Shown piece after piece: positions 25,756 to 48,642 of a DNA stretch of 64,000 nt. Within the stretch, counting starts at the first letter, position 1; each line of letters starts with the position of its first letter. The position numbers and the translations under genes were made by a program. Origin of the DNA: Cheilinus undulatus. Lineage: Eukaryota; Chordata; Actinopteri; Labriformes; Labridae. The stretch lies in contig NC_054865.1 in NCBI RefSeq assembly GCF_018320785.1, positions 36,022,398 to 36,086,397 on the forward strand, read 5' to 3'. The notes under the pieces are model-generated. The model ran no database searches, had not been told where the DNA came from, and saw only the letters and a list, made by a program, of their open reading frames with translations.

Positions 25756-25761
25756 AATAAA
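25756..25761 (+). terminator. irag1: irag1 polyadenylation signal AATAAA
   Basis: The AATAAA hexamer lies 671 bases downstream of the irag1 stop codon, in AT-rich sequence. The next gene on this strand starts about 2.7 kb later. Use of this site is inferred from position and motif only. Confidence 0.6.
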
Positions 25762-25789
25762 GGTGCCTGAAAACAAACTGTTGTTACTC

Positions 25790-28400
25790 ACAATGACATG
25801 AAGACAAGCTGTGAGGATAGCATTGACATATTATCACCTTGTAATAGCATATTTTACATCCAGCAATTATCAAGCAACATTTTGATATCTTTGTAGTCAT
25901 ACCTGGTACCACAACATAAATTCAGTTATTTTGGTTTCAGTCATTTTAGTCTCCTGAGGGAAATGATTTGTTCTCTCTTAACTAAACTACATTTTCTTTA
26001 CAATTCAGTCTTGTCTCTAACTCTGTCTGCATTTTGTTGATCAGGTAGTGAAAAATACGCTGAAACAAGATACTTATCTTACTACTATAATTGGAGAGCT
26101 GTCTGGATGTGTCTGTCTCGACTTGCAAACCTCCCTGTTGCTCTAATTTTTATTCATACCTCTCAGAGGACTTCTTGGGTATACTGGTTCGAGACTGGAA
26201 CCATAACAACTTCACAAATATGTCTAGATTTTGTATAAAACTCCAAAATTGCTGTTTTTTTGCTTCAGTTTGCCCCCCCTATTTAATTACACATTAAATA
26301 CAAAAATACATAGACTTGCAAAGTATCACAATTACGATTGGACATGTACAAGATTTTGTTGGTATTATTTCTAGTTTAGATAATGACGGTAAGAGTGAAC
26401 TAATCAGTGAGGTTTCACTACGATGTGATGCAATGTGAGACGATACAAAACATTACAATAGGATACGATACGTAACAATACGACACAATATGATATGATG
26501 AGATTTGATAAAAGCCAGTTGGATGCAATGCCATGCTGTGCGATACAATATGGCACGTCACGGCACATACAATATGAGAGTACAATACAACAATAGGAAG
26601 TGATGCAGAGTGGAACAATACGATACAATATTACATAAAATTCCATATGATATCAGTTTATGAAACACGCTATATGGTATGATTTGATAAACCATGATAT
26701 GATACAGTACGATATGAAGGATATTGTATGGTTTGATATGGTTGATATGATATGATATGGTACTATACCATATGATAAATAACGAGATTTAATAAAAGCC
26801 AACTGGATACTATACCATGCTGTCCTATGCAATACAATACGATGTGACATGGCACAACACAACAAAATGAAACCATGCAAAGTGAAATGATATGAAAGGA
26901 AATGATGGTATGATTTGATAAACCATGATATAACACAATATCATGAATATGATATGGTTTGATGAGACCTGGTATGATGTGATGTGGAGCGATACAATAT
27001 GATACAATACAATATGATAAAAAGTCTAGTCAAAATATTCTATGCTTAAGGGTAAATGTGAGAAATTTGTCTTGAACTCTAAGTGCTACATTAATCTGCC
27101 TCTAAATTTGTTTAAGCTCTAAAGATGGGCTTATACAGGCAGTAGTAAGCAGCAAGCACACATGTCCTGGACAAAGCAGGGGAGCACCATCAGAGGCTGA
27201 AACTCAATCTGACTCTTCTTCAGGTGATAATTATCTGTATGAGCATCATTGTGAGACACTTTTGCTCCATTAACCCGTCAAAAATCTTGTTCAAATAACA
27301 TAACTGAATAAAATAGTCATATATTTTCCGGCTGAAAGTATAAACCTAAAACGCATTTAAAAGATTTTTTCAGTACATCTTTATCACAGTAAGCCTTCTG
27401 ACAAGGCACATAAGTCTGAGCACTTAATTTTCATGATTGGTAAGTGCCCCTTGTGCATTTTCTACCATCACAAGCCAATCATCTGCCTCTGTCCAACACA
27501 TCTAAGCTGTGCCATGCTCTCATTAGTCGCTCAATTAATAAGTAAGGCCAGTGAGTGCAATATAACCTTAGTTCAATCTTATTTCTTCTGACCACAATTG
27601 ACTGTCAAAGACTTCTGTGAGAAGTTAAATACCTGTTCTTTTCCATAGCTTATGATGTTAATGTACCATTGTGCCACAGACCTCATTGACACCTCACATC
27701 TGCGTGCTCATCAGCACTCTTTGCGTCATTTCCTGCAAGCGGAGCTTGTGTTGAGATGTTTTTGTGGAAGTGGGATGTGGTCGTGTGCTAGAGGCTCATC
27801 AGAGGATGCCAGAGATCATAAGCACTTTCGGGATTGAATAACGCCCCCCGGGAGGAAGTCATTTGGACAGAGACCTCCAGTCAGATGTCAGTTATAGTGC
27901 AAGTCACTGAGGACAGCTTTTTGATGAATAAGAGTTCATTTTAGGGTCTGGAGTTTTTTATGTGCTTTATTCATGTGTTCTAAAGTGCTTTTTTAAACTT
28001 GAATCTAATTAGAGTTTGAAACAAAAAAGAAAGATTTTTATTGGTAATAATAGTAACATTTACTGGAGTACATGCACAATAACATGGTTTTAAAATAAGG
28101 CAGAGGTTACTTTATTTGAACCATTTGTACATTTAGATTGATTAAAAGTTAATTCTGTGCAATATTAATGGTCATGAGATCTTAGTTTTTGGAATCTGTA
28201 GTTATCCTTTTGGTATCCTTTATTCTTTTTTCACTTCCTTCTGCAGAATTTCTGTGTCTGTCTCCTGTTGATGTCAAGTGAGTTTATCTCTCTCCTGGGA
28301 CCTACTTCTAGCACATATGATCACTCTTGATCTGACCTGTGAGCAGTACTTCCCTCTTCCTTTTCCTCTTTTTTTCTGGCAATGACAGTGTGCACACATC
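25790..28400. other. irag1-lyve1 intergenic region
   Basis: No exon was recognised between the irag1 polyadenylation region and the lyve1 first exon. The main content is the degenerate GATA/GATAC satellite at 26400-27025. The rest is AT-rich; the lyve1 promoter must lie at its right end, but no convincing TATA box was seen. Confidence 0.6.
26400..27025. repeat. Degenerate GATAC/GATAT satellite with internal duplication
   Basis: About 620 bp built from 5-bp words such as GATAC, GATAT and CAATA in irregular order. Longer pieces recur: GATTTGATAAAAGCCAGTTG at 26503 reappears, diverged, at about 26786, and GGTATGATTTGATAAACCAT at about 26676 reappears at about 26906. A higher-order duplication is therefore overlaid on the short-word array. 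The minus-strand open frames inside it are products of the repeat, not genes. Confidence 0.8.
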
Positions 28401-28507
28401 CCAGTCAACAGAATCCCCTCTATTTTAACCCGGGCATTTGGCTTTCAGACACAGAAACCTTGCGGCACCGGTCATCCTCAGCACTCATTCACTCTGCTCT
28501 GATCAGC

Positions 28508-30804
28508 ATGAATATGATCTGGCTCTGCACAACGTGGTTGCTGTCTCTTACTTCAGTCATCTCTGGTCAAAACATTGACATGAGCCGCATCAGAGGTAGG
28601 TTATTCCAACTTTTTTAAAAACTGTTCTGAAAATGCAAGCATGTACTGAGGCTTAAATGTGTTTTAAAATAAATGTGTTTCTGCAGCACAAATAAGAAAC
28701 ACCAGGAAGCATGACTACAGGCTATATGGCTTTTGATTAGTTTGATTTCACTGTAACATTTCAAGTGGCCACAACAAGACACAAAGTGATCTGACTTTCT
28801 CATGTCTGCTTTTCATACCTAGTCACCAAACTTAAACTCACACCTGTAAGTTATACATCATTTCTTCTCTGACATTTTCCCTTCTGTGGTCAAAAAATAG
28901 ATCTCTTCACCCTTGTCCACACAGGCACAAGTGTTTCTGAGACTCAAATAACACTCAAGAATGTGAAGAATATCTTCTACATGTTCTCTGCTGTGTCATG
29001 AGCTACTTCCCAAGTTGTTTTCTAGGTTGATTTGTACAGTGCAGGATATCATTTAATTTCATTCTGTTTCCAGTTTTCCCAGGACAAAATCAAAGCATTG
29101 CTGGAGTTTTCCATGTCAGCTACATGAACGATCTCAATCAGCCTCAGTATGCTTACAATGCCTCTGAAGCTCGCAAGCTCTGCTTGTCTCTTGGTGTGAT
29201 GATCGCCTCAAAATCAGAAGTGCTGACAGCTCTCTCCAGAGGGTTAGAAACATGCAGGTAAGACCAAGGAGGAAATGCGTACCATCATCTCACCTATCGT
29301 CATGTAGTTTGATTTTTGAAAACATGCCTGATCTTGTGTGTTGTGTTTGTTCAGGTTTGGGTGGATTGATGAGCACTTTGCAGTCATTCCTCGCATTAAG
29401 GCTCTTTCTAACTGTGGCCAGAACCAGAAAGGCTTGGTGCCATGGAGGGCATCTGTTACCACAAAGTTTGATGTGTTTTGCTTTAATGAAACTGGTATGT
29501 TTTTTTTTAATGTAGATTGTTTTTCTGGTGTTTAACACCATCCATAATGAAGCATATAGTTTTAACACAGCCCTGAAAACATGTAAGCTCCAAAGAGAAG
29601 ATATAAGGTGTTGTATTATATTACATAACTAAAACTGGATTCAGCTTCATTTTCATTATACTCTATGGTAGTGGTTCTCAGCTGGTCTAGCCTCAGGACC
29701 CATCACCCCCTCCTTAATCAGAAATTATGACCCTGATTTGTGATATTTTTCACTAGTCAGACCTTAGACAGTACTAAACATATGGTAGACAGAAAATATT
29801 AGATATGTTTAAAAAGCCCCATAGAGATTTTCTACAATTTAACAGGCACTCATTTGCAACCCAATCAAAATGGCTCCACAAGCCACTTTTGGTTCCATAC
29901 CCATCAGTTGACAACGACCGCTCTATGTTTTCTAAAGCTCGTCCAGTATAATGTTTATTTTATATGGCTGTACAAAGATAAACTTTTCGGCTAAGAGAGC
30001 TTTATAAGGGCATCCTGGGAGGCAGACACTTTTCCTTTTTAACTCTGAAAACATGAGCAATATAAACATACATTCATCAAATAGCATGTGCTTTATATAG
30101 CTCTTATCTAATCTTGCATGGCCATTTTTGTGCAGATGCAGCCATACAATTGAAGGATACAACAACTGATAGCTCTGCGAAGCACACTCAGTCTCCCTCC
30201 ACTCAAACCTCTCCGACCTCCTCCACCTCTCCGACCTCCTCCCTCACCCCTGAACTCTCAGACAATCAGGCCAAACCAGCTCAGATTGCCAGCAGGGTAC
30301 AAGGCTCCTCTGGAGGTATGAAATTGTATTTACAAGCAAATTAAACTAAAAGAAAACGTTAAAAATAATTTAAAGGTCTTTTATTCTGAGTGTTTTTTTT
30401 TATATGGTGATTGGGAGTCTGATGTCTTACCTTTATTTTATTTTTTAGGAAAGGCCATTCTCATCATCACAACTTGTGCCCTTCTCCTTATTGCAATAAT
30501 AATCTTCGCTTACTTGACACTGTAAGTGGATTTTCATATCAGAAGAAAGTGTAAAAGGCTTCAAGTTGGTATTTGAATGCATAGATATTGCATATTAAAG
30601 CAAATTCTCCTTTGGTTTGGATTTACTGACCAAGGTTGAACATTTTCCTTTCTCTCCACAAAAAGGCATCGGTCTGACATAAAGCTACAGCATCAGGAAG
30701 AATATGTCGAGACAGAAGAGTGGACATGTGTGAAGGTTATACAAGATACACAGACTGCAACTCAGGAGGATGAAAGCACAGAAGAGGACGATAATTCAAG
30801 CTAA
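28508..30804 (+). CDS. lyve1: lyve1: Link-domain hyaluronan receptor of lymphatic endothelium
   Basis: Six exons give 267 aa: 28508-28595, 29074-29257, 29355-29494, 30136-30315, 30449-30521, 30666-30804. Start MNMIWLCTTWLLSLTSVISG is a signal peptide. A Link (hyaluronan-binding) domain follows with the four standard cysteines (KLCLSLG, ETCRFGW, SNCGQ, VFCFN). Next come a Ser/Thr/Pro mucin-like stem, one membrane helix (ILIITTCALLLIAIIIFAYL) and an acidic cytoplasmic tail of about 45 aa. Human LYVE1 is longer (322 aa), mostly in the stem and tail. The call is backed by position between irag1 and ampd3, as in mammals. CD44 is the nearest alternative, but synteny and the short Link-plus-stem layout favour LYVE1. 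Confidence 0.88.
29074..29494 (+). CDS. lyve1: lyve1 Link domain exons
   Basis: Two exons (29074-29257 and 29355-29494) encode the Link module, from GVFHVSYMNDLNQPQYAYN to FDVFCFNET. Conserved features are the ASEARKLCLSLG helix, ETCRFGWIDEHFAVIPRI and the final Cys. The extra cysteine pair that flanks the Link fold in mammalian LYVE1 is not seen here. An N-glycosylation sequon NAS lies at the start of the domain and NET at its end. Confidence 0.88.
29670..29930. repeat. Interspersed-repeat-like segment in lyve1 intron
   Basis: The stretch starting GGTAGTGGTTCTCAGCTGGT, with CCTCAGGACCCATC soon after, has the look of a common fish hAT-type or MITE repeat. No clear terminal repeat pair or target duplication could be defined, so the limits are approximate. 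Confidence 0.35.
30136..30315 (+). CDS. lyve1: lyve1 mucin-like stem exon
   Basis: Sixty codons rich in Ser, Thr and Pro, expected to be O-glycosylated. It contains an exact 18-bp tandem duplication (30207-30224 and 30225-30242) that yields TSPTSS twice. Phase 1 at both ends, so the exon could be skipped without a frameshift. Confidence 0.85.
30449..30804 (+). CDS. lyve1: lyve1 membrane helix and tail exons
   Basis: Exon 30449-30521 encodes the transmembrane helix. Exon 30666-30804 encodes the tail, starting with basic residues (LHRSDIK), then EEYVETEEWTCVKVIQD and an acidic end (ESTEEDDNSS-stop, 30802-30804). An ATTAAA candidate polyadenylation signal is at 31086-31091. Confidence 0.85.
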
Positions 30805-31091
30805 ACATTCTCCCATGGACGCGTACTGATCAATAATTGTTTTAAGGAAGCAGGGGTCTGTTGTGTCCCATTTCTGTATGACAGTAATGTAACATAAGGT
30901 TGTAAATCACTTTTATTTTTTGTATGTTACATGTGTTTGATAGTATTTTTAGTTACATGATGCAGTTTGGCCACTAGATGGCACTGTGTGCAATACATTC
31001 TTTTAAAGGACTGATGACCTCTACTGATACTGTTCAATGCTTTGTTTTTAATGTAAATAATGTTTTCTACAGTAATTTAAAAGCTATTAAA

Positions 31092-32266
31092 AGGCACATG
31101 TCATTATGAGCAATTGTTATTCTCCAAAATCTTTAAAGAACGGGACATATGTGTTCAAAATTCAATGAAACTTCAGTACATCAAGACAGCTTTTGCAAAA
31201 GTATACGTTTACATCTGATGTTAAGTGCTCACAGAGACATAAAAAGCTTGTTTTAACCATGGTTTCAACAAGCTTCTTTCTGGGGGTACAACTATTAAAG
31301 GTGACAAATACCCCTTTTCCACTTTTTAACAGTTCCTTGTGGTCTTAATGAGTGGTTTTCGAAGTGTGAGGTGTGCCTCCCGGGGGGGCGCTACAGGACT
31401 TCAGGGGAGGCACAGAATCATAAATTTGAAAAAAAAAAAAAGTTGTAGAGTTTCTTTGCTAACTTCTGCTGGGTGTGCTGTAAATTGGACAGATTTACAG
31501 TTAATGTAGATACTATACATGTAAAAATTAAAAGAAAAAAACAAATTATTTTCCCTTGGGGGAGGCTCACTTTCCCACACTTTGAAAACCCCTGGTCTGA
31601 ATGAAACATCTGTGCCATGCTTTGGTCAAAATACAATATGAACAAACACCAGGGAAAGTTTTTCATGCTGTACGAACCAGCTCTAAACGGCCTATACAGA
31701 GCTCAGCTTAGGTGTGTGTCTCTTTAAATGCAAATTAGCTTCTTTTTCCATGCCCACGTTTACAGCCTCACACTTCTACAGCCATTGGGGAAGCCAGGAG
31801 AGGGGCATGCATTATTATGTTGACACTCATCGTGATGTCAAAATGGGCACAGGTTCTGATCAGACTGTCAGATGTCATGTTTTCAGACATAAGCTGGGCA
31901 CAAGCAAAGGGCTGGGTTGGCTTAGTTCATATTTGTGTGGGTTGGTAGATACTCCAGACACCCAAAAATATTTGCAAAACCACTGAAAAGTGGGTTCATA
32001 TGATGACAAATTTGTAAGCCTGACATTAAACACAAATAGCCCTCCATAGCTTTTCTCAAACCTCAAAGCAAAAGTGACATCAGTTATCCAGGTCTGTTCT
32101 TCATCAAAGTCACCAGTTATCACTTTGTGAGTAGCTAAGCACTGCATAGCTTGCATTTCTTCTTAACTGACAGGATAATGTATTTCTTAAATTCTTTAGT
32201 CCCTCCCTCTAAATGGTGATTACTGAGAGCTCAACATGCCTGGATTCTGTCTTACGTATGGTCCAT
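31092..32266. other. lyve1-ampd3 convergent intergenic region
   Basis: The 3' ends of lyve1 (+) and ampd3 (-) face each other here. About 31290-32150 looks like interspersed repeat: it starts TTAAAGGTGACAAATACCCC and is itself interrupted by the hAT-like MITE at 31350-31594. There is no room for, and no trace of, RNF141, which lies between these genes in human. Confidence 0.6.
31350..31594. mobile_element. hAT-type MITE with 8-bp target duplication
   Basis: The termini are inverted: AGTGGTTTTCGAAGTGTG at the left and CACACTTTGAAAACCCCTG at the right. The flanks GTCTTAAT (31342-31349) and GTCTGAAT (31595-31602) form an 8-bp duplication with one mismatch, the hallmark of hAT insertion. There is no transposase; an A-run lies at 31429-31441. 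Confidence 0.78.
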
Positions 32267-32267
32267 T

Positions 32268-43197
<10,930 letters not shown>

Positions 43198-43239
43198 TGC
43201 TAACTTCAGTCTGTATCTATCTTGGCCGGTAAAGTTATG

Positions 43240-46200
43240 ATTTGAAGGTGCACACACCTACAATTTTTTTACTCTGACTCCCTTCTCTCTTAAGCTGCCG
43301 GTGTCACCGTGGTGGCAGAACTTTTAGTCCTGACAGTGTGTAAACAGGCTGTCAACAAAGACAGGGCCACACTCACCGTAAACATAGTAAGCCTTCTTGT
43401 ATTTATCTCTCTATTTGTGTTTCTCTCAGGCACAAACAGCACTTTGTGGCCCAAGGAGTCACAGCCAGGTTGGTGGAGTAAGTGCCTTTTTCAGTCTGAA
43501 AGCCACAAGCTGCTTAAACCATTTTCTTCAGTCTGGGAACAGTTTGATCATTTTATTGGTGTCTCTCTTAATAGCAACATTTTTGCCCAGGTTCAGCCTT
43601 GGTTAAATAAGATTTTTGGTAAAGTAATCCTGTGGTCTTACTGCTACCTAACAATCTCAGACGTCCACTTAGAAATCTGTAAAGACTGACTGACCACAAC
43701 TCCCATAATGACATAAGGCATCATGATGTGTTTTTGTATTTGCGTACATTCTGTCATTGCTATTTAAAACTGAGCAGATTATCATACCAGCTGTGAAAAA
43801 TAGCCTTCCAGTGGCTACTTTTGTAAAATAATCATTATGATATGGTTCTTGTGCTGTTTAATCACAGTAATAAATAATTATTCTGCTTAACCTGCTCTTG
43901 CAACTGCCTGGACCAATGGATGATGGTTGGATAAAAAGAGCTGCAACAAGAGATATTGTTTTGAATTAAAATGCAATTTAACATTTTAAATCTCAAGAAT
44001 CTGGAGAATGTTTTAACTGCTGTTTTTTCCCCAAGTTTTCTAGCATAGTTATGCACTTAAAGGAAAAGAAACAACCTTGTGGATGAGAGACAACACAACT
44101 GACCCTGAATGGTATATAATCCCGCTTAATTGTTTGGCTTTGTGTGTATGTGGTTATGTGTGTTATGTGGAGCTTGCAGTGAACAGTGCGCTCCTACTGC
44201 CTATGCTTAACAAAAACTTCCTGCTCACCTTTGTCCTTCGAGCACCTGACTTCCATTGATGATGAGAGTTGCAGAATAGACAATGTTAGACTAAAATAAA
44301 CATGCTCAATGTCTGCCAACAGGGCCTGAAAAACTCTGCTGAACCAGCAGAATTTTTTCTTTATTTTCTGGTCTTCAGGAAGTAACAGCAATATGGGGAG
44401 TCGAGCAAAAATGCTATGCATCTGCATGCTGCAATTCCCCATGGATGCACCAGTCATTTATGCTTTTATCTTTTCTAGAGCACTGTTTTTAACACCCATC
44501 AACATTTACTCCCTGCAGAATATTGTGCTTTAACATACACGTATATAGGGCAAATCCTTTGACTGCCATAATACTGACTCAAAATTTGTAATTTCAGGGG
44601 GGTTATAAAGTGTCACATCAATGAGCAAGCCGACTTCCACCAGAAAAAACATGGAATGAAATTACACTAAGCACACATAATTTACTCTGCATCATTGGAT
44701 CTGTTTTCATATTGATTGCAATTCCTGCTTTAGGAAATAGAAGATCATATGGCTGCTGTGTCTCTCTGGAAAACTCTATTAGTGACTAATGTTGGGAGAA
44801 TCTTAATGGTGCTAACTCTGGGCTGTGCTGATGTGAATGTGTGTGCCCTTGTGTTTGTGGGCTTCCTTCAATGTACTGTGAATGTGGAAAATTGAGTGAA
44901 CCATATGTCATCTCTACAGTTACTTTGGAGAATAAGATCATTCATTCTTTCACTGTGTGAATCCCACAGGAGGCATCCTGAGGCCATTACTCCGGCACTC
45001 TGTTGTATCCCAGAGCCAGCTCCCTACATTCTGCTGCCTTTATCTCATCTCATTTTGCTCGTTCTCACACACCTCAGTGCTTTTACTGGCTGAGCCCCCA
45101 AGATGGCTCTCTCGGTCAAAGTCATATCTGAGAGAGAGGTCAACAACATGGGAGCTATTTAAAATGCAGAGAGAAGGTGATGAGATGGAAAAAAAAGCTT
45201 ACTCTTTCCCAAGCAAGGACTTGACTTCTGCTTTTTCAGAGGTGAGTCTCCTCTTCTCATCTTTTCCAGCAGCCAGGAGCCTGGAGAGGACAAAAGATAA
45301 AGTGAAGGAAGTGCACTCACCCATGAATATAAAACATCCTCGCTCAGCTGTTCTCTGAAGCTCTTCAGAGACTTATTGTAAGTGCATTTTTTATGGTCTG
45401 AATGAATGGGTTTAAATATGAATACAGATACATATAAACCAGCTGAATATCTAAAAAAGTATAACAAGACGTCGCAGTTTCTAGCTATGGAGAATCTAAT
45501 TCTATGATCCTTTTAATTCAACATATGAGTCCACTCACCTCCCCAGCTTCGCCTGTCTGTGAAGTGTGCACAAGTTCCTTCAGAGAAACATCCAAGTCAT
45601 GCTGTGCTCCTGTTGTGGGGAGTGTATGATATCACACCCACCACTCCGCAGTGCACATCTCTCCATCCTTAACTCTTTCATTGCCACAGCTTTGTGCAGT
45701 AACATTGGCTGAATGGATTCTGCAGTCTGCCATTATGGATATTTAACTGTTAATCGACTTTTTTCAAACAGTAGGCGTCCAGATTTGTAATCATGCAATT
45801 TTTTTGTGTAATTCCTGATTTATTTCTTCTTGCATAGGGACAAACAGTGTCCTCTTGTGGATATTTTTCTAACATGCAGAACAGAAATCTAGCAAGTGCT
45901 AACAGCAAGGTAAGGGTGCATGTTTGATCCATTAGTGATGCAAAAGTGATATAACATGGTTCACTTATAGACTAATTATTTCAAAGCTCTAAACACTGAT
46001 CCCATTTCTGTCTCTTCAGTACATCTACTCAACCAAGATATAAAAAAATCACAGAACATTTACCTGGACATGCGTCATCAGAGCGTGTTAAGACAGTAAG
46101 TATATCCACAGATGAATGCATCATGTTTCTTATGTTAAAAGGAAATAGAAAATTCAAGCTGCCTTGTCCAATTAAACATGAATCTATGAGTGCGCCACTG

Positions 46201-48630
46201 CCAAATATTTTCTCTGACACATTTTCCGAGCAGGGTAAGCATTGTCATGAATGAACTCCTCACACAGCATGTGAAGAAGGAGGACCCAGAGCCCCACACT
46301 CCCTGATTTAGCCTGACAGCGTTTGAGATTATGAGGCTAATCCTCTCAGCTTACGCTATCAGTGTACTTTTAGTGCTGGCTGCAAAGAGCTGATTCACAG
46401 CCCTTGGCCTGAATCATTTTGATTGATGGCGGTATTAACAGGCTGATCATTCATTTCCATTCTGTACATCTTATCTACTCATCTTATGCTGTCTTAAATA
46501 GGCAATTGATGATAATGTAAAGGGCAGTACAACAAACTGTTTATCGGGATGATCTTCTGTTGATGTCACAATTTTTGCTGACTTTCATTTTGGTAAACTT
46601 GCATTTTGGTTGATCAAAACCAGTAGATGTCTTGGTTAACATCCTGTTGGAAATGAAAATAAAATCCTGAATGCAACACTTATAGAAGCATTCTGAACAC
46701 ATTTAAAACAAAATTAAAGCCTCTGAGCTTATTATACTCTAAGTCCTGAGGAAGTGGGTATTATTTTTTACCTGTTGACCTACACTGATAGGTTTCTTGA
46801 TGCCATCATCACGTCAGTGGCGTCAGCAGCTGATTGGCTTACTGCAGTAGTGACATCCTCACACAGTTAGAGTACACTTAGTGGACCAGATCTAGATCCA
46901 TTCACTCTATTCTTAGATTGCTTTGACTGTGGTGAGAAACAGAACAGATTGCTCCTATTTTTAATTTTGTTTTGATGCTTTTGTGAAGAATTTCATTTCA
47001 ACCACAATTCAGAATTCTATTTGATTATACAGCCACTAGATTCAATGGACTTTTAAAACATTTTTTTAAAGGTAATTGTTAATGGGCTCATGTAGTCATT
47101 TTGGGGTTAGGTCTGTTGTTATTGGCTTGCAGCTACTATGTTTGTTTTCTCCTAAAGTAATAAACTATACTTCTGGAAAAGAACTAATTCAGAATTATTT
47201 AGTAATATAAACCCCCTTTCTTACCAAGGGTATGTGACAATTAATGACTTCAGTTAACTCTGCAAAAAAGAAGCATCCGTTTTAAGTTACTGAGTTAATG
47301 TACATCTGAAATTTGAACTTCATTAATTTGAGGAAGCATGTTTAGCTCTGTTGCATTGACCCTGGGCTAGGACCCAGGCCTTAGCCAACTGATGCATGTC
47401 ATGGCCACGATCTCTATCACTATTTGTTCCAGTCTCATCAGCTTTCATGTGAAAAACAAGAAAAATTCCATACATCCATAAAGTTTTCGTATTGCAGTTT
47501 TTGCTATTGTGAATGCATTATAATGATTTTTAAAGTAACTAGAACTTACAGCAATAAAACTTTAATTTATGAACATCATACCTTGCAATGTTTATTATTT
47601 GACACTAAATTTGTGGCTTTACCCCTTCAATTCACTAGATGGCAGCAAAGAATATATCTCATACTTGACCCTGACTCTGCTTTTCTTTGAACTATTGAAA
47701 TAGCACTTTTAAGTATTTAATGGTTGTAATATGCTTTCCTTGGTGACTTTAACAAAAGCAGAAACGTATATTATAATGATGTGGCTTTGAAAGAACATTC
47801 CACTAAAAATAAAGTAGCACATGATCTTTTTCAGTCAAGCATTAATCTTTGATATCCTGTATGACTTCACTAAGAATCATCATACAGAAACCTCCAGTTA
47901 ATGCTTAAAGGAAATTAAATGCAGGGGGTGTCAAACATAAAAGCTGTGTCAAGCATTAAAGATATAACTCTACTGATTCTGTCTGACTTTATATCATTCA
48001 GTGAACTCTCAACCATATCTGTTGCCATGTGTTTGTATTTCCGATAAAGAAAAAAATAGGGAATAAGTTGTCTTGGGGGAGCCAAGACAGAAATCAATAC
48101 TCTTATCTATACTCCCTAAAGTTGTGAAAGAGGGAGTGATAATGTGACAAGTAAGGCAGGCTGCAGACTTTCAGTGTCAGTCAGTCTCAGAGGTGCGTTT
48201 GAATGTTAAGGTCATTATCAGTGCTGTTTTGGAGGCTTTTTGTGATGCTATCATAGGAATGTTCTCCCTGAACCCCCGCCATCAGCCTTCTTGTGTCCCA
48301 ATCGTCTAGCATTGAACACAGATGGAGCTAAAGCCTCAGCCTCTTCTGATGGCTTAAGGGCTGCTCTGCGGTATGGACTGAGCCAACGAATATGAGCTGA
48401 ACCAAGCAGGAATGCGCCTGGCACCCTGTCTGCCCCTTTTTTGTGTGTATGTAGGGGGGTCATAACTATGGGAATGCAGGGGGGGGCTCTAATGAGACCC
48501 TGTAATCACTTAACAGAGACCAGGTGCTGTGTGTCTTTTCTGCAGAAGCGCACTCCAGACAATAGAAAGCCACCTTTAATTTACAAGAGACAGGAGTGAA
48601 GGAGATCTGAACAAGCTCTTGATTTTTTGC
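43240..48630. other. ampd3-adm intergenic region
   Basis: No exon or clear mobile element was recognised in about 5.4 kb. Open frames of 126 codons (43309-43689) and 133 codons (44957-45358) on the plus strand look accidental: no family match, no conserved motif. Regulatory elements for ampd3 (right of 43.2 kb) are likely but cannot be pinpointed. Confidence 0.45.
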
Positions 48631-48636
48631 AAAATT

Positions 48637-48642
48637 TTTATT
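48637..48642 (-). terminator. adm: adm polyadenylation signal candidate
   Basis: AATAAA on the minus strand about 0.9 kb after the stop codon. The 3'UTR between is AT-rich and holds several ATTTA words on the minus strand (for example near 48746 and 48843), in keeping with the unstable adm mRNA known from mammals. Use is inferred. Confidence 0.5.

Noticed and set aside
26404..27007. Minus-strand ORFs rich in Ile/Ser/Tyr/His
   Set aside because: They are direct products of translating the GATAC/GATAT repeat and have no independent coding support.
43309..43689. 126-codon plus-strand ORF upstream of ampd3
   Set aside because: Hydrophobic and Trp/Ser-rich but without recognisable motif. It lies in non-coding sequence right of the ampd3 5' exon, and frames of this length occur by chance in a 64-kb AT-rich window.
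44957..45358. 133-codon plus-strand ORF in ampd3-adm interval
   Set aside because: No family resemblance, low-complexity Ser/Leu start, no splice or promoter context. Treated as accidental.
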